A DNA stretch of 64,000 nt from contig NZ_OBMU01000003.1 of assembly GCF_900218065.1 (NCBI RefSeq), positions 1 through 64,000 on the forward strand. The letters run 5' to 3'. The notes beneath the pieces were generated by a model. That model was not told the DNA's origin. It worked only from the letters and a program-made list of their open reading frames with translations, and made no database searches. This DNA comes from Novosphingobium sp. Chol11 (GTDB lineage: Bacteria > Pseudomonadota > Alphaproteobacteria > Sphingomonadales > Sphingomonadaceae). The translations under genes and the position numbers were made by a program. Of the stretch, positions 34,434 through 43,554 are shown piece after piece (position 1 is the stretch's first letter; each line of letters begins with the position of its first letter).

Positions 34434-35971
34434 TGGCGTCGGTTGCTCCCGCTCCGCTGTTCACCGGCAGCGACTGGGACTTTTCGCTGATCAACCGCAT
34501 CTATGATACGGTGGAGCCGATCGCGCTTCAGGAGATGAAGCTCAACATCTATCCCAACCAGATAGAGATCATCAGTGCCGAGCAGATGCTGGACGCCTAT
34601 TCGTCCATCGGCATGCCGTTGTTCTACAAACATTGGTCATTCGGTAAGCAGTTCGTGACCAATGAAATGCTGTACCGCAAGGGACTTCGCGGCCTTGCCT
34701 ATGAGCTGGTGATCAACTCCAATCCGTGCATCAACTATCTGATGCAGGAAAACAGCGCCACCATGCAGACGCTGGTGATTGCCCATGCGGCATTTGGACA
34801 TAATCACTTCTTCAAGAATAATTATGTGTTCCGTCAATGGACGGATGCGGAGGGCATTCTCGATTATCTGGAGTTCGCCAAGCGCTACATATCGCAATGC
34901 GAAGAGCGCTACGGGCAACTCGCGGTCGAGCGGGTGCTGGACGCCGCCCATGCCCTGATGAACCAGGGGGTCCACCGCTATCCGCGCATCCGCCCGCGCG
35001 ACATGCGGGCGGAGGCCGAGCGTGAGGCAGAACGGCAAGCCTATCGCGACCGCATCTATGACGACCTTTGGCGCACGGTGCCGGTGGGCGCGAAGGCGGC
35101 GGCCGTGCCGTCGGACGAACGCCGCGCAGCGCTTGGGCTGCCGCAGGAAAATATCCTCTACTTCCTGGAAAAGACCGGACCGCGCCTCGAAAGCTGGCAG
35201 CGGGAAATCCTGCGGATCGTCCGGCTGATCGCGCAATATTTCTATCCGCAGCGCCAGACCAAGGCGATGAACGAGGGCTGCGCGACCTATACCCATTATC
35301 GCATCATGACGATCCTGCATGATCGCGGCTGGATTACCGATGGCGCGTTCATGGAGTTCATCCAGTCGCATACCAATGTCGTCTATCAACCAACATTCGA
35401 TTCCGGCCATTTCGGCGGCTTCAATCCCTATTCTCTGGGCTTTGGCATCATGTCCGACATCGAGCGGATCTGCATGAACCCGACTGCGGAGGATCGCGAG
35501 TGGTTCAGCGACATTGCCGGGTCACGCGATCCGGTAGAGGTGCTGAAGGACATCTGGATCAACTATCGCGACGAAAGCTTCGTCTCGCAATTCCTCAGCC
35601 CCCATCTGATACGCCAGTGGCGGCTCTTCAAGCTCCTCGACCATGAAGGCGAGTCGGAACTGCGCGTCGACGCCATTCATGACGAGCGCGGCTACAGGCG
35701 CATTCGCCGCGCGCTAGCCCGCGAATATGACATTGCCCGGCAGGAGCCCGACATCCAGGTGGTCGATGTCGATCTGGCTGGCGACCGTACGCTGATGCTG
35801 GAGCATGTGGTGAATGACGGTGTGGTGCTGGACGCTTCAGACGCTGCGATGGTGCTGCAAAGCCTGGCCAATCTGTGGGGCTATGAAGTCGCCCTGAGCG
35901 AGGTTCATGGCGAGAGCCGCAAGGAGTTGAAAAGCCATCGTTGCCAGCCGCAGCAGGGATGGATCGGCTGA
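34433..35971 (+). CDS. spoVR: SpoVR family protein
   Basis: The 512-residue protein matches the SpoVR/YcgB family in length and motifs, for example LFYKHWSFGKQF, EINSNPCINYLMQEN-type segment (ELVINSNPCINYLMQEN), HAAFGHNHFFKNNY and NEGCATYTHYRI with conserved His and Glu residues that may bind metal. The molecular function is unknown; the gene is linked to prkA and yeaH across proteobacteria and Bacillus. It starts on ATG 34433 in a TGATG overlap with yeaH. Confidence 0.94.
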   Translation: MASVAPAPLFTGSDWDFSLINRIYDTVEPIALQEMKLNIYPNQIEIISAEQMLDAYSSIGMPLFYKHWSFGKQFVTNEMLYRKGLRGLAYELVINSNPCINYLMQENSATMQTLVIAHAAFGHNHFFKNNYVFRQWTDAEGILDYLEFAKRYISQCEERYGQLAVERVLDAAHALMNQGVHRYPRIRPRDMRAEAEREAERQAYRDRIYDDLWRTVPVGAKAAAVPSDERRAALGLPQENILYFLEKTGPRLESWQREILRIVRLIAQYFYPQRQTKAMNEGCATYTHYRIMTILHDRGWITDGAFMEFIQSHTNVVYQPTFDSGHFGGFNPYSLGFGIMSDIERICMNPTAEDREWFSDIAGSRDPVEVLKDIWINYRDESFVSQFLSPHLIRQWRLFKLLDHEGESELRVDAIHDERGYRRIRRALAREYDIARQEPDIQVVDVDLAGDRTLMLEHVVNDGVVLDASDAAMVLQSLANLWGYEVALSEVHGESRKELKSHRCQPQQGWIG

Positions 35972-36134
35972 AGCGGTGCGCGGCGGCGGCAGGCCCAGCG
36001 GCGACAAGAAGATTCCATTTCCAAAGCTCTGCGGAAAGGCGTAAATTCCGCCGGGTTTCGTAAGTGGCTTCCTTGGCTGGCCGCACCCTGCGCCGCTTGG
36101 GATTGGCTCGAAACTTTAGCAGGAGAGCATTTTC

Positions 36135-36341
36135 ATGACACATGCCCTCAATGCACAGGAATGCCTGGAAAGAGCGCGGATGCATGAGCAATTGGCGGCG
36201 ACGACCGCCGACGCATCGGCACGGACGATGCATCAGGCCATGGCCGCCGAATTTCGCCGCCGCGCTGCGATGGGTTCGATCGACGGCAGCGGACCGATGA
36301 TCAGCAAGCCAATGATCGAGTTGAGAGTTCCGGCCGCCTGA
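36135..36341 (+). CDS. small conserved-looking protein of unknown function, 68 aa
   Basis: The 68-residue product (MTHALNAQECLERARMHEQL and on) is mainly helical and charged, with a conserved-looking AMAAEFRRRAAMGS segment. It is preceded by a clear AGCAGGAGAGC ribosome site, which supports translation. It lies 163 bp after spoVR and ends 10 bp before the convergent cobF stop. It may be part of the stress operon or a separate gene; no family is recognised. Confidence 0.65.
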   Translation: MTHALNAQECLERARMHEQLAATTADASARTMHQAMAAEFRRRAAMGSIDGSGPMISKPMIELRVPAA

Positions 36342-36351
36342 TCCTGGATCG

Positions 36352-37095
36352 TTAGGCGTCCTGCCGCAGCAGATAGACGTCCATGATCCATCCATGCTTC
36401 TGCCGCAATGCTGCGCGGCGCTCGATGATCTCTGGTCCTGCCAGCGCGAGTGGCCCCTTTGCCAGCGCCTGATGTTCCATGCCGAGATAGGCGCCCCACC
36501 AGATCATGAAATGCTCCGGTTCCAGCGTTTGAAAGGCGCAATGTCCGTCCAGCATGACGACGATGTCGCGCACGCGATTTGGCCAGCCGTGATCGCGCAA
36601 CTGCCTGCCTGTGGTGATCAGCACCGGGCCGGCCAGGCGGTTGAGGCAAATGCCATGCGCGGCCGTCAGCGCCTGAATACTGGTGATGCCTGGAACGACG
36701 CTTATCTCGACGGAGGGACCTAGCCGCTCGGCGATGCGCAGGCTGCTGTCGTACAGCGAAGGGTCGCCCCAGACGAGCAGCGCCACGGTGCCGCCATCGG
36801 GCAGGTTCCGGGCGATCTGTTCCATCCAGATTGCGGCGATCGCGTCATGCCATTCCATAACCACATCGACATACATTCCCTGCTCCGCTCTGCTGGGCAT
36901 GTCGAACTCCGCGATGCGCACGGGTCGGGTCAGCATCTCCGCACATATGGCGCGGCGCAGGTCGAGAAGTTCGGATTTTGCTTCACCCTTGTGCGGCAGC
37001 AGGATGAGGTCCGCCGCGTTCATCGCGCGGATGGCGGCGCGTGTCAGATGATCGGGATTACCTGTCCCGATACCGATGAGGGACAGGTGGATCAT
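36352..37095 (-). CDS. cobF: CobF, precorrin-6A synthase (deacetylating)
   Basis: A 247-residue SAM-dependent tetrapyrrole methylase beginning [18 protein letters not shown] with the N-terminal Gly loop, LVWGDPSLYDSSLRI and VVPGITSIQALTA motifs. CobF methylates C1 of precorrin-5 and releases acetate to give precorrin-6A, a step specific to the aerobic pathway. It is the last gene of the cobL-cobE-cobM-cobB-cobF series, overlapping the cobB stop by four bases. Confidence 0.93.
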   Translation of the reverse strand: MIHLSLIGIGTGNPDHLTRAAIRAMNAADLILLPHKGEAKSELLDLRRAICAEMLTRPVRIAEFDMPSRAEQGMYVDVVMEWHDAIAAIWMEQIARNLPDGGTVALLVWGDPSLYDSSLRIAERLGPSVEISVVPGITSIQALTAAHGICLNRLAGPVLITTGRQLRDHGWPNRVRDIVVMLDGHCAFQTLEPEHFMIWWGAYLGMEHQALAKGPLALAGPEIIERRAALRQKHGWIMDVYLLRQDA

Positions 37096-38399
37096 GTGGC
37101 ACTCGCGATCAAGTGGAAGAAGCTGCCCGTCACCCGGGCTCTGCGCGAACCGCTGCTCGCCACCGGCACGCCCATCGCGTCAGTCACATGAGCGAGCGGC
37201 TCGTCCGGTTGTTCGACGACGGTCGAATAATGAAATTCATGCCCGCGCAGTGGCGCGCCTGAATTATGACCGCCCATCGGCGCCAGCAGCCGCGCCTGAC
37301 GATAGCCCAGGTGCAAGCGCCGCTCTGCAAAGCTGGAAACCAGGCCGAGCAGTCCCGCCATGGCGTGGGATTGCCCCTGCGCATCGATGATCGCCTGCCC
37401 CAGCACCATATAGCCGCCGCATTCGCCATGGATGGGCCGATCCTCTGCATGGCTGCGCAGGCCGTTCAGAAAGCGGCTCGCCTGCGCAAGCCTTGGCGCA
37501 TGCAGTTCGGGGTAGCCGCCGGGCAGCCATACGGCGTCGGCCACAGGATCGGGCGCTTCGTCGGCCAGCGGGGAGAAGGGGATGATCTCCGCCCCGGCTG
37601 CGCGCCAGCCACTCAGCATATGGGCATAGGTGAAGGAAAAGGCCGCGTCCTGTGCCAACGCGACACGCTGCCCCGGCGGCGGACAGTGATAAGCGGCAGG
37701 AGGCAGGGCCGGGAGGGCGTCCGCTGCCGCCTGGAGAACTGGAACATCGACATGCGCTTCGATCAGGTCTGCGATGGCGTCGATCATCCGGTCCGCCTGT
37801 TCCAGGTCGCTCGGTTGAACAAGCCCCAGATGCCGTTCCGGAATGGCGAGGGCAGGCGACCCTGGGATAGCGCCAAGCACCGGCATGGCAATGTCCTCCA
37901 TCGCCTGCCGGATCATCGCTTCGTGACGCGGGCTGGCGACACGGTTGATGATGGCGCCTGCCACGCCGACATCGGGGCGGAGCGCGCGGAATCCCTGGGC
38001 TATGGCGGCTGCCGACTGGCTCTGGCCCGACGCGTCGATGATCAGGATGACAGGCCAGCCCAGCAAGGCGGCTATGTCCGCGCTGCTGCCATTGCCGCTC
38101 GCCCCCCGTGCTGGCGCGCCGTCGAACAGCCCCATCACGCCTTCCGCGACGATCAGGTCTGTGTCGGCCGCTTCACCGGCGAGACCGTGGAGCATGGCCG
38201 CATCCATTGCCCAGCTGTCGAGATTGAGGGAAGACCGCCCACTCGCCAGCCGGTGAAATCCCGTGTCGATATAGTCCGGACCACATTTGTAGGGTTGGAC
38301 GGCCACGCCTTGGCGTCTCAGTGATCGGAGCAGCCCCAGTGTGATGACCGTCTTGCCGGATCCTGATCGCGGTGCGGCAATGAGGATGCCGGGCGTCAT
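37092..38399 (-). CDS. cobB: CobB, hydrogenobyrinic acid a,c-diamide synthase
   Basis: From ATG 38399 (ATGA overlap with cobM) the protein is 435 residues. The N-terminal dethiobiotin-synthetase-like ATPase has [16 protein letters not shown] and the C-terminal class I glutamine amidotransferase has the nucleophile Cys in [11 protein letters not shown]. CobB amidates the a and c side chains of hydrogenobyrinate using Gln and ATP. The C-terminal GHEFHYS motif supplies the amidotransferase His. Upstream in-frame sequence belongs to the cobM shadow. Confidence 0.94.
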   Translation of the reverse strand: MTPGILIAAPRSGSGKTVITLGLLRSLRRQGVAVQPYKCGPDYIDTGFHRLASGRSSLNLDSWAMDAAMLHGLAGEAADTDLIVAEGVMGLFDGAPARGASGNGSSADIAALLGWPVILIIDASGQSQSAAAIAQGFRALRPDVGVAGAIINRVASPRHEAMIRQAMEDIAMPVLGAIPGSPALAIPERHLGLVQPSDLEQADRMIDAIADLIEAHVDVPVLQAAADALPALPPAAYHCPPPGQRVALAQDAAFSFTYAHMLSGWRAAGAEIIPFSPLADEAPDPVADAVWLPGGYPELHAPRLAQASRFLNGLRSHAEDRPIHGECGGYMVLGQAIIDAQGQSHAMAGLLGLVSSFAERRLHLGYRQARLLAPMGGHNSGAPLRGHEFHYSTVVEQPDEPLAHVTDAMGVPVASSGSRRARVTGSFFHLIASAT

Positions 38400-39181
38400 T
38401 CGTCCGATCCGGCGAAGGGCGAGTCCGCCGTCGCTGGCCGAAATCGCCGGTCGTAACCGGGCGCGTAAAGCTGGCTTTCTGCGAAATCGGTGTCGCCCAG
38501 CACCGGCCCGACAAGAATGATGGCCGTCCGCTCTGGGCCGCCTGCTGCCAGACCCTCGATGGTGGCGAGTGTTCCTCGAACCACGCGTTGATCGGGCCAG
38601 CTCGCTCGCCATATGATCGCCGCCGGGCAGTCTGGGCCATGGAGCGGTATGAGGTCTGCCACCACCTGCGCCAGATTATGGATCGAAAGATGGATCGCCA
38701 GCGTCGCTCCCGTCGCGCCGAAGGCCGCCAGCGTTTCGCCCGGCGGCATGGCGCTTGCCCGGCCTGGCGTGCGCGTGAGGACCAGCGACTGGCCTAGCCC
38801 CGGCAGGGTCAGCTCCGCCTCCAGAGCGGCCGCCGCCGCCGCGAAGGAGGGGACGCCCGGCGTCACCGTATAGCTGATGCCTAGCGCCTTGAGACGGCGG
38901 ATCTGCTCGCCCATCGCCGACCACACCGACAGGTCGCCTGAATGCAGCCGGGCGACATCCTGGCCCGCCGCATCCGCCTCTGCGATCAGGGCGATGATTT
39001 CGTCCAGTGTCAGCGGCGCGCTGTTGACGATCCGCGCGCCCGCCGGGCAGTGGTCGAGCAGCGCCCGGGGTATGAGCGACCCGGTATAGAGGCAGACGGG
39101 GGAGGCCGCGATCAGGTCGCGGCCACGTAGCGTCAAGAGGTCGGGCGCGCCGGGGCCAGCGCCGATGAAATGGACGGTCAT
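38396..39181 (-). CDS. cobM: CobM, precorrin-4 C11-methyltransferase
   Basis: A 261-residue tetrapyrrole methylase with [20 protein letters not shown], the [15 protein letters not shown] motif and [15 protein letters not shown]. These match CobM, which methylates C11 of precorrin-4 with SAM. The C-terminal tail ([14 protein letters not shown]) is also typical. It overlaps cobE and cobB by four bases each. Confidence 0.95.
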   Translation of the reverse strand: MTVHFIGAGPGAPDLLTLRGRDLIAASPVCLYTGSLIPRALLDHCPAGARIVNSAPLTLDEIIALIAEADAAGQDVARLHSGDLSVWSAMGEQIRRLKALGISYTVTPGVPSFAAAAAALEAELTLPGLGQSLVLTRTPGRASAMPPGETLAAFGATGATLAIHLSIHNLAQVVADLIPLHGPDCPAAIIWRASWPDQRVVRGTLATIEGLAAGGPERTAIILVGPVLGDTDFAESQLYAPGYDRRFRPATADSPFAGSDE

Positions 39182-39534
39182 GACGATACTCCTCGGGCAA
39201 GCGCGCAGGTGGCTTGGCCATCGGGTGAAATGATGCGGGATGCGGCCAATTGCGCGCCGGGGCCTGCGGCGATGAGGGCGACGGCTTCGGCCACGCTGCC
39301 GGTGCCATGGGCGGCGAGGCTGGCGGCGGACTGGGTTGGCGTGTTCACCGCCGCGACCGCCGCCGGATCGACAAGGATTAGTGGTAGACCCAAGGCGCTG
39401 GCGAGGGGAGCCAGCAGCGCTTGCCTATGCGTCAGCGTCGCCAGCGCCGCGACGGCTTCGCGATGCGCGCCAAGCGCCGCTTGCAAGGATTCTTCGCTAG
39501 CCCCGCTGCGGCAGCCGAAACCCGCTACGATCAT
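39178..39534 (-). CDS. cobE: CobE, cobalamin biosynthesis protein (CbiG C-terminal-like)
   Basis: The ATG at 39534, overlapping the cobL stop as ATGA, gives a 118-residue protein starting [17 protein letters not shown]. It matches CobE, equal to the C-terminal domain of CbiG, with the conserved GFGCR motif, ALPLILVD-type segment and GSVAEAVAL. CobE is needed for aerobic corrin synthesis, and its exact role is not settled; it binds corrinoid intermediates. A start at 39576 would overlap cobL more and lacks support. Confidence 0.88.
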   Translation of the reverse strand: MIVAGFGCRSGASEESLQAALGAHREAVAALATLTHRQALLAPLASALGLPLILVDPAAVAAVNTPTQSAASLAAHGTGSVAEAVALIAAGPGAQLAASRIISPDGQATCALARGVSS

Positions 39535-40733
39535 AGCATGACGCTCCACTGCACCAGCGGATAGGCGGCCTTCCACCCGCGCCGCGTGCCGATGGGCGCG
39601 GCACGTGCCATTTCGATCCGCAGCAGCTCGCCGCCCAGTCGTTCATGCCATCGCGCCAGCAGCGCTTCCGATTCCAGCGTCACCGCATTGGCGACCAGCC
39701 TTGTGCGCTCGCCCGGCAAGGCGATGATCGTTTTGATCAATGCGTCGCTCAGACCGCCGCCGATGAAGATCGCGTTGGGCCGTACCCGTCCTGCCAGCGC
39801 CGCCGGAGCGCGTCCCTCGACCAGCAGGAGCCGATCCACGCCCAGCCGCCGCGCATTGGCCGCCGCTCGCCTGGCGCGTACTGGGTCAGCTTCGAAAGCC
39901 AGCGCCTGCGTGGACGCATGGCTCAGCAGCCATTCGATCGCGATGGATCCCGATCCCGCTCCGATATCCCACAATGTCTCGCCAGGACGCGGGGCGAGCG
40001 CCGACAGCGTCAACGCACGGGCGGGCCGCTTGCTGATCTGCCCGTCATGTTCGAACCAGCTGTCGGCAAGGCCACTTGCACATGGCATCGCCTCGCCGTC
40101 GCCCGAAATTTCAACGCCGACCGCCACGGGATGCGCGATATCTTCGAAGGCGAGCTTGTCAGCCTCCTCCGACCGAATACGCTCGCGCGGTCCACCGAGC
40201 GCTTCCATGATATGCAGTTTTGACGCGCCAAAACCCGTCGCTGCCAAATAGGCCGCAAGTGCCTGCACCGCTGCCCCGTCGCGCAGCAGCACCAGCGCGC
40301 GGCGTCCCGGCGCAAGCACTGGTCTCAACTGATCGAGCGGCGCGGCGTGGAGGCCATGGCAGGTCACATCCTGCAACGCCCAGCCCAAACGGGAAGCCGC
40401 CAGCGAGAAGGTCGACGGCGCGGGATGCGCAATCCACTCGCGGGGCGTCAGATGCCGCGTGACGCTCGTGCCAGCGCCGAACCAGAAGGGATCGCCCGAC
40501 GCCAGCATCACCGTCGGCTCCCCACGCCGGGCAAGCAGTGCTTCTACCCCATCCTCGAATGGCACTGGCCAGCTAAGCCGTTCCGCTTTAAGGGGTGGCA
40601 GCAGCGCCAGCTGGCGCGGAGCGCCCATGATGACGCGCGCTTGTTCCAGCGCCGCGCGCGCGATGTCGGACAAGCCTTCCGCCCCGTCCTCGCCTATGCC
40701 GATGATCGTCAGCCAGGGAACTTCAGCCGCCAT
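39531..40733 (-). CDS. cobL: CobL, precorrin-6Y C5,15-methyltransferase (decarboxylating)
   Basis: From ATG 40733 the protein is 400 residues, with an N-terminal CbiE-like methylase (LTIIGIGEDGAEGLS, VMLASGDPFWFG) and a C-terminal CbiT-like Rossmann methyltransferase (LWDIGAGSGSIAIEWLL). The fusion methylates C5 and C15 and decarboxylates the C12 acetate to make precorrin-8X. Its start codon overlaps, on the opposite strand, the ATG of cobK within a CATG. It heads the cobL-E-M-B-F run. Confidence 0.93.
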   Translation of the reverse strand: MAAEVPWLTIIGIGEDGAEGLSDIARAALEQARVIMGAPRQLALLPPLKAERLSWPVPFEDGVEALLARRGEPTVMLASGDPFWFGAGTSVTRHLTPREWIAHPAPSTFSLAASRLGWALQDVTCHGLHAAPLDQLRPVLAPGRRALVLLRDGAAVQALAAYLAATGFGASKLHIMEALGGPRERIRSEEADKLAFEDIAHPVAVGVEISGDGEAMPCASGLADSWFEHDGQISKRPARALTLSALAPRPGETLWDIGAGSGSIAIEWLLSHASTQALAFEADPVRARRAAANARRLGVDRLLLVEGRAPAALAGRVRPNAIFIGGGLSDALIKTIIALPGERTRLVANAVTLESEALLARWHERLGGELLRIEMARAAPIGTRRGWKAAYPLVQWSVML

Positions 40734-41481
40734 GCGCAACATCCTGATCCTTGGCGGCACCATGGAAGCGAGCGCGCTCGCCAGAGCCTTGGCCGAGCGC
40801 GGCGAACAGGCGACGCTGAGCTATGCCGGGCGCACCGGCAATCCCCGTGCACAGCCGGTGCCGATCCGCGTCGGCGGCTTTGGCGGCGCTGACGGCTTGG
40901 CGGCGTTCCTGAAGGCGGGGGCTTTCACCCACCTTGTCGACGCCACCCATCCCTTCGCCGCTGCGATCAGCGCCAATGCCGCCGCCGCCGCGCGTGCTTC
41001 TGATGTCGCCCATCTGATGCTCACCCGTCCGGAATGGCAGGCAGTGGACGGCGACCGCTGGACCCACGTCCCTGATATCGCCAGCGCCGTCCGCGCGCTC
41101 GATGGCCCGGCGCGGCGCGTGATGCTCGCTTTGGGGCGGATGCATGTCGAAGCCTTCGCCGCGCAGCCACAGCATCACTATCTGTTGCGGTTCGTCGATG
41201 CGCCAGATGCGCCGCCCGCATTGCTGCGCCACCATCTGCTGGTGGATCGTGGCCCTTTCACGCTGGCGGGTGACCTTGCCCTGATGCGGGATCAGGGCAT
41301 CGATCTGGTCGTCGCAAAGAATGCGGGAGGGGAGGGTGCCCGTGCCAAGATCGACGCCGCGCGCGCGCTCGGCCTGCCGGTCATCATGATCGACCGCCCG
41401 CCCGTGCCGCAGGCGCAAGCCGTCCATGACATCGGCGATGTGCTGGCGTGGATCGATCATTCGGCCCATCGTGGCGTGTAG
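40732..41481 (+). CDS. cobK: CobK, precorrin-6A reductase
   Basis: The 249-residue protein begins MRNILILGGTMEASALARAL, the NADPH-binding start of CobK, and shows VDATHPFAAAISANA and FTLAGDLALMRDQGID with the VVAKNAGG motif typical of the family. It reduces precorrin-6A to precorrin-6B (dihydro-precorrin-6). It is the only plus-strand gene in this otherwise minus-strand cluster. Its start overlaps the cobL start, and its 3' end overlaps the convergent cobJ gene by 25 bp. Confidence 0.92.
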   Translation: MRNILILGGTMEASALARALAERGEQATLSYAGRTGNPRAQPVPIRVGGFGGADGLAAFLKAGAFTHLVDATHPFAAAISANAAAAARASDVAHLMLTRPEWQAVDGDRWTHVPDIASAVRALDGPARRVMLALGRMHVEAFAAQPQHHYLLRFVDAPDAPPALLRHHLLVDRGPFTLAGDLALMRDQGIDLVVAKNAGGEGARAKIDAARALGLPVIMIDRPPVPQAQAVHDIGDVLAWIDHSAHRGV

Positions 41482-42206
41482 AGGATCGGGCGGGACGCTC
41501 CCTCGATAAAGCGCGTGCGGCTTGACCCGACGATCACCATCGTGCGCATATCCGCCATTTCAGGGGTCGCCTCGGCCAGCGTCACGGCGCGCAACTGCTC
41601 CTCGGCCGTCGATACCGCGCGAGCGAAGAGGATCAGCCGATCCCCGCCGCATTCCTCCCTCAACAGATCGAGCACGCGCGCAAAGCCATCAGGCCGCGCC
41701 TTCGACCGGGGATTGTAAAATGCCATCGCGAAATCGGCCTGCGCGGCAAGGCGCAGCCGCCGTTCGATCAGCGCCCAGGGTTTCAGATTATCCGACAGGT
41801 TGATTGCGCAGAAATCATGGCCCAGCGGCGCGCCCGCCCGCGCGGCGGCGGCGAGCATGGCGGTGATGCCCGGCAGCACGCGAATGTCGATCGCGCGCCA
41901 TGCTTGCGGCCCGGCCTCCAGCGCTTCGAATAATGCGGACGCCATGGCGAACACGCCCGGATCGCCAGAGGACGCCACCACCACGCGCCGCCCCGCCGCC
42001 GCCAGTTCCAGCGCATGCGCTGCCCGGTCCAGCTCAACCCGATTGTCCGATGCATGGCGCACCAGATCCGCGCGATCCGCCACCCGCGCGACATAAGGCG
42101 CATAGCCGATCAGATCGTTCGCCTCGGCCAATGCCTCCGTCACCTCCGGCGTCACCAGTGCGTCAGCGCCCGGACCAAGGCCCGCGACCGCTACCCATCC
42201 GCTCAT
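41457..42206 (-). CDS. cobJ: CobJ, precorrin-3B C17-methyltransferase
   Basis: A 249-residue tetrapyrrole methylase with VAGLGPGADALVTPEV, VVVASSGDPGVFAMA and AINLSDNLKPWALIERRL, the motif set of CobJ/CbiH. It methylates C17 and contracts the ring to give precorrin-4. It follows cobI with a four-base overlap and its 3' end runs 25 bp into the convergent cobK. Confidence 0.94.
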   Translation of the reverse strand: MSGWVAVAGLGPGADALVTPEVTEALAEANDLIGYAPYVARVADRADLVRHASDNRVELDRAAHALELAAAGRRVVVASSGDPGVFAMASALFEALEAGPQAWRAIDIRVLPGITAMLAAAARAGAPLGHDFCAINLSDNLKPWALIERRLRLAAQADFAMAFYNPRSKARPDGFARVLDLLREECGGDRLILFARAVSTAEEQLRAVTLAEATPEMADMRTMVIVGSSRTRFIEGASRPILYTPRWAE

Positions 42207-42925
42207 GGCCGCCGTCCCTGACCATGGATCAACAGGATGGAAAAATAGCTGGTGACCGCCTGCGCTTGCCCCAATGGCGTGATCTTCTGATCCGCCATGG
42301 TCGCATATTCGACCAGCCAGGCGCAGTCGTCCTTGCCCGCCGCCTCCACCGCGCGGCGCAGCTTGGCGAGGTTGCGGCCGATCTTCATGACGACCAACGC
42401 ATTGCTGTCACGGATGCGCCGCGCCAGCTCCTCTTCCGGCAAGGTCGCCATCAGCACCGTCAATACATCGTCGCCCCAGCTGATCGGCGTGCCGCTCGCG
42501 GTCCAGGCGCCCGACATGCCAGTGATGCCGGGCACGATCCGGACGGGTGCGAGCGGAGAGAGGCGGCTGTGCAGATGCATGAAGCTGCCGTAGAAAAAAG
42601 GGTCGCCTTCGCAGAGCACGACCACATCCTCGCCCGCTTCCACCAGGCCGTGCAGATGGGCGGTGCATTGGGCGTAAAAGGCCGATAGACATTGGTTGTA
42701 GCGCGGATCGCTTACCGGAATTTCGGTCGTCACCGGATATTCCATCGCATATTCGACCGCATCCGGACGAAGCAGTCCATCGACAATCTTGCGGGCATGG
42801 CCGTGACGGCCGGGCTTGCGGAAATAGGCGATGTGGCGCGCCTCGCGGATCAGACGGTCTGCGCGCACGCTCATCAGGTCCTGTGCGCCGGGGCCAAGCC
42901 CCACGCCATGGATCGTCCCGCTCAT
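42203..42925 (-). CDS. cobI: CobI, precorrin-2 C20-methyltransferase
   Basis: The ATG at 42925 (ATGA overlap with cobH) gives 240 residues beginning MSGTIHGVGLGPGAQDLMSV. The CEGDPFFYGSFMHL and IVPGITGMSGAW motifs are those of CobI/CbiL. It makes precorrin-3A from precorrin-2. Upstream in-frame starts lie inside cobH and lack family character. Confidence 0.95.
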   Translation of the reverse strand: MSGTIHGVGLGPGAQDLMSVRADRLIREARHIAYFRKPGRHGHARKIVDGLLRPDAVEYAMEYPVTTEIPVSDPRYNQCLSAFYAQCTAHLHGLVEAGEDVVVLCEGDPFFYGSFMHLHSRLSPLAPVRIVPGITGMSGAWTASGTPISWGDDVLTVLMATLPEEELARRIRDSNALVVMKIGRNLAKLRRAVEAAGKDDCAWLVEYATMADQKITPLGQAQAVTSYFSILLIHGQGRRP

Positions 42926-43554
42926 TCCGCCGCACTCGCCAGCGCGTTGACCGCCGCGACCGTGATCGCGCTGCCGCCGAGCCGTCCTTCCACGATGCAG
43001 CAGGGCACGGGCTGGCTTTCCCACAGTGCCTGTTTCGATTCCGCCGCGCCGACGAAACCGACAGGACAGCCGACGATCGCCGCCGGACGCGGACATGCGG
43101 GGTCTTCCAGCATGTTGAGCAGGTGGAATAGCGCGGTAGGAGCGTTGCCGATCGCGACAACCGCTCCGGCCAGACGGGAGCGCCACAATTCTAGCGCGGC
43201 CGCCGACCGAGTGTTCGCCATCGACCGGGCGAGGTCTGGAACTTGTGGATCGTTAAGGGTGCAGATGATGGCGTTGCCATTAGGCAGGCGGGCGCGCGTG
43301 ATCCCTTCCGACACCATTCGCGCATCACACAGGATCGGCGCGCCAGCCTCCAGCGCGGCGATCGCGGCTTTGGCAAATCCCGGCGAGAAGCGAATATGCG
43401 GCGCCAGACCTACCATGCCCGCCGCATGGATCATCCGCACGGCAACCCGCTCTTCCTCGGTGGAGAAGCGGTCCAGCGCCGATTCCGCGCGGATCATGCG
43501 GAAGGACTGGCGATAGATTTCCGCGCCGTCTGTTTCATAAAGATGCGGCATCAA
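42922..43554 (-). CDS. cobH: CobH, precorrin-8X methylmutase
   Basis: The 210-residue protein matches CobH/CbiC: IYRQSFRMIRAE with the catalytic His region shifted, RMIHAAGMVGL, and the conserved C-terminal GCPVGFVGAAESK. It moves the methyl group from C11 to C12, forming hydrogenobyrinic acid. It is the second gene after cobG and overlaps cobG and cobI by four bases each. Confidence 0.95.
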   Translation of the reverse strand: MMPHLYETDGAEIYRQSFRMIRAESALDRFSTEEERVAVRMIHAAGMVGLAPHIRFSPGFAKAAIAALEAGAPILCDARMVSEGITRARLPNGNAIICTLNDPQVPDLARSMANTRSAAALELWRSRLAGAVVAIGNAPTALFHLLNMLEDPACPRPAAIVGCPVGFVGAAESKQALWESQPVPCCIVEGRLGGSAITVAAVNALASAAE

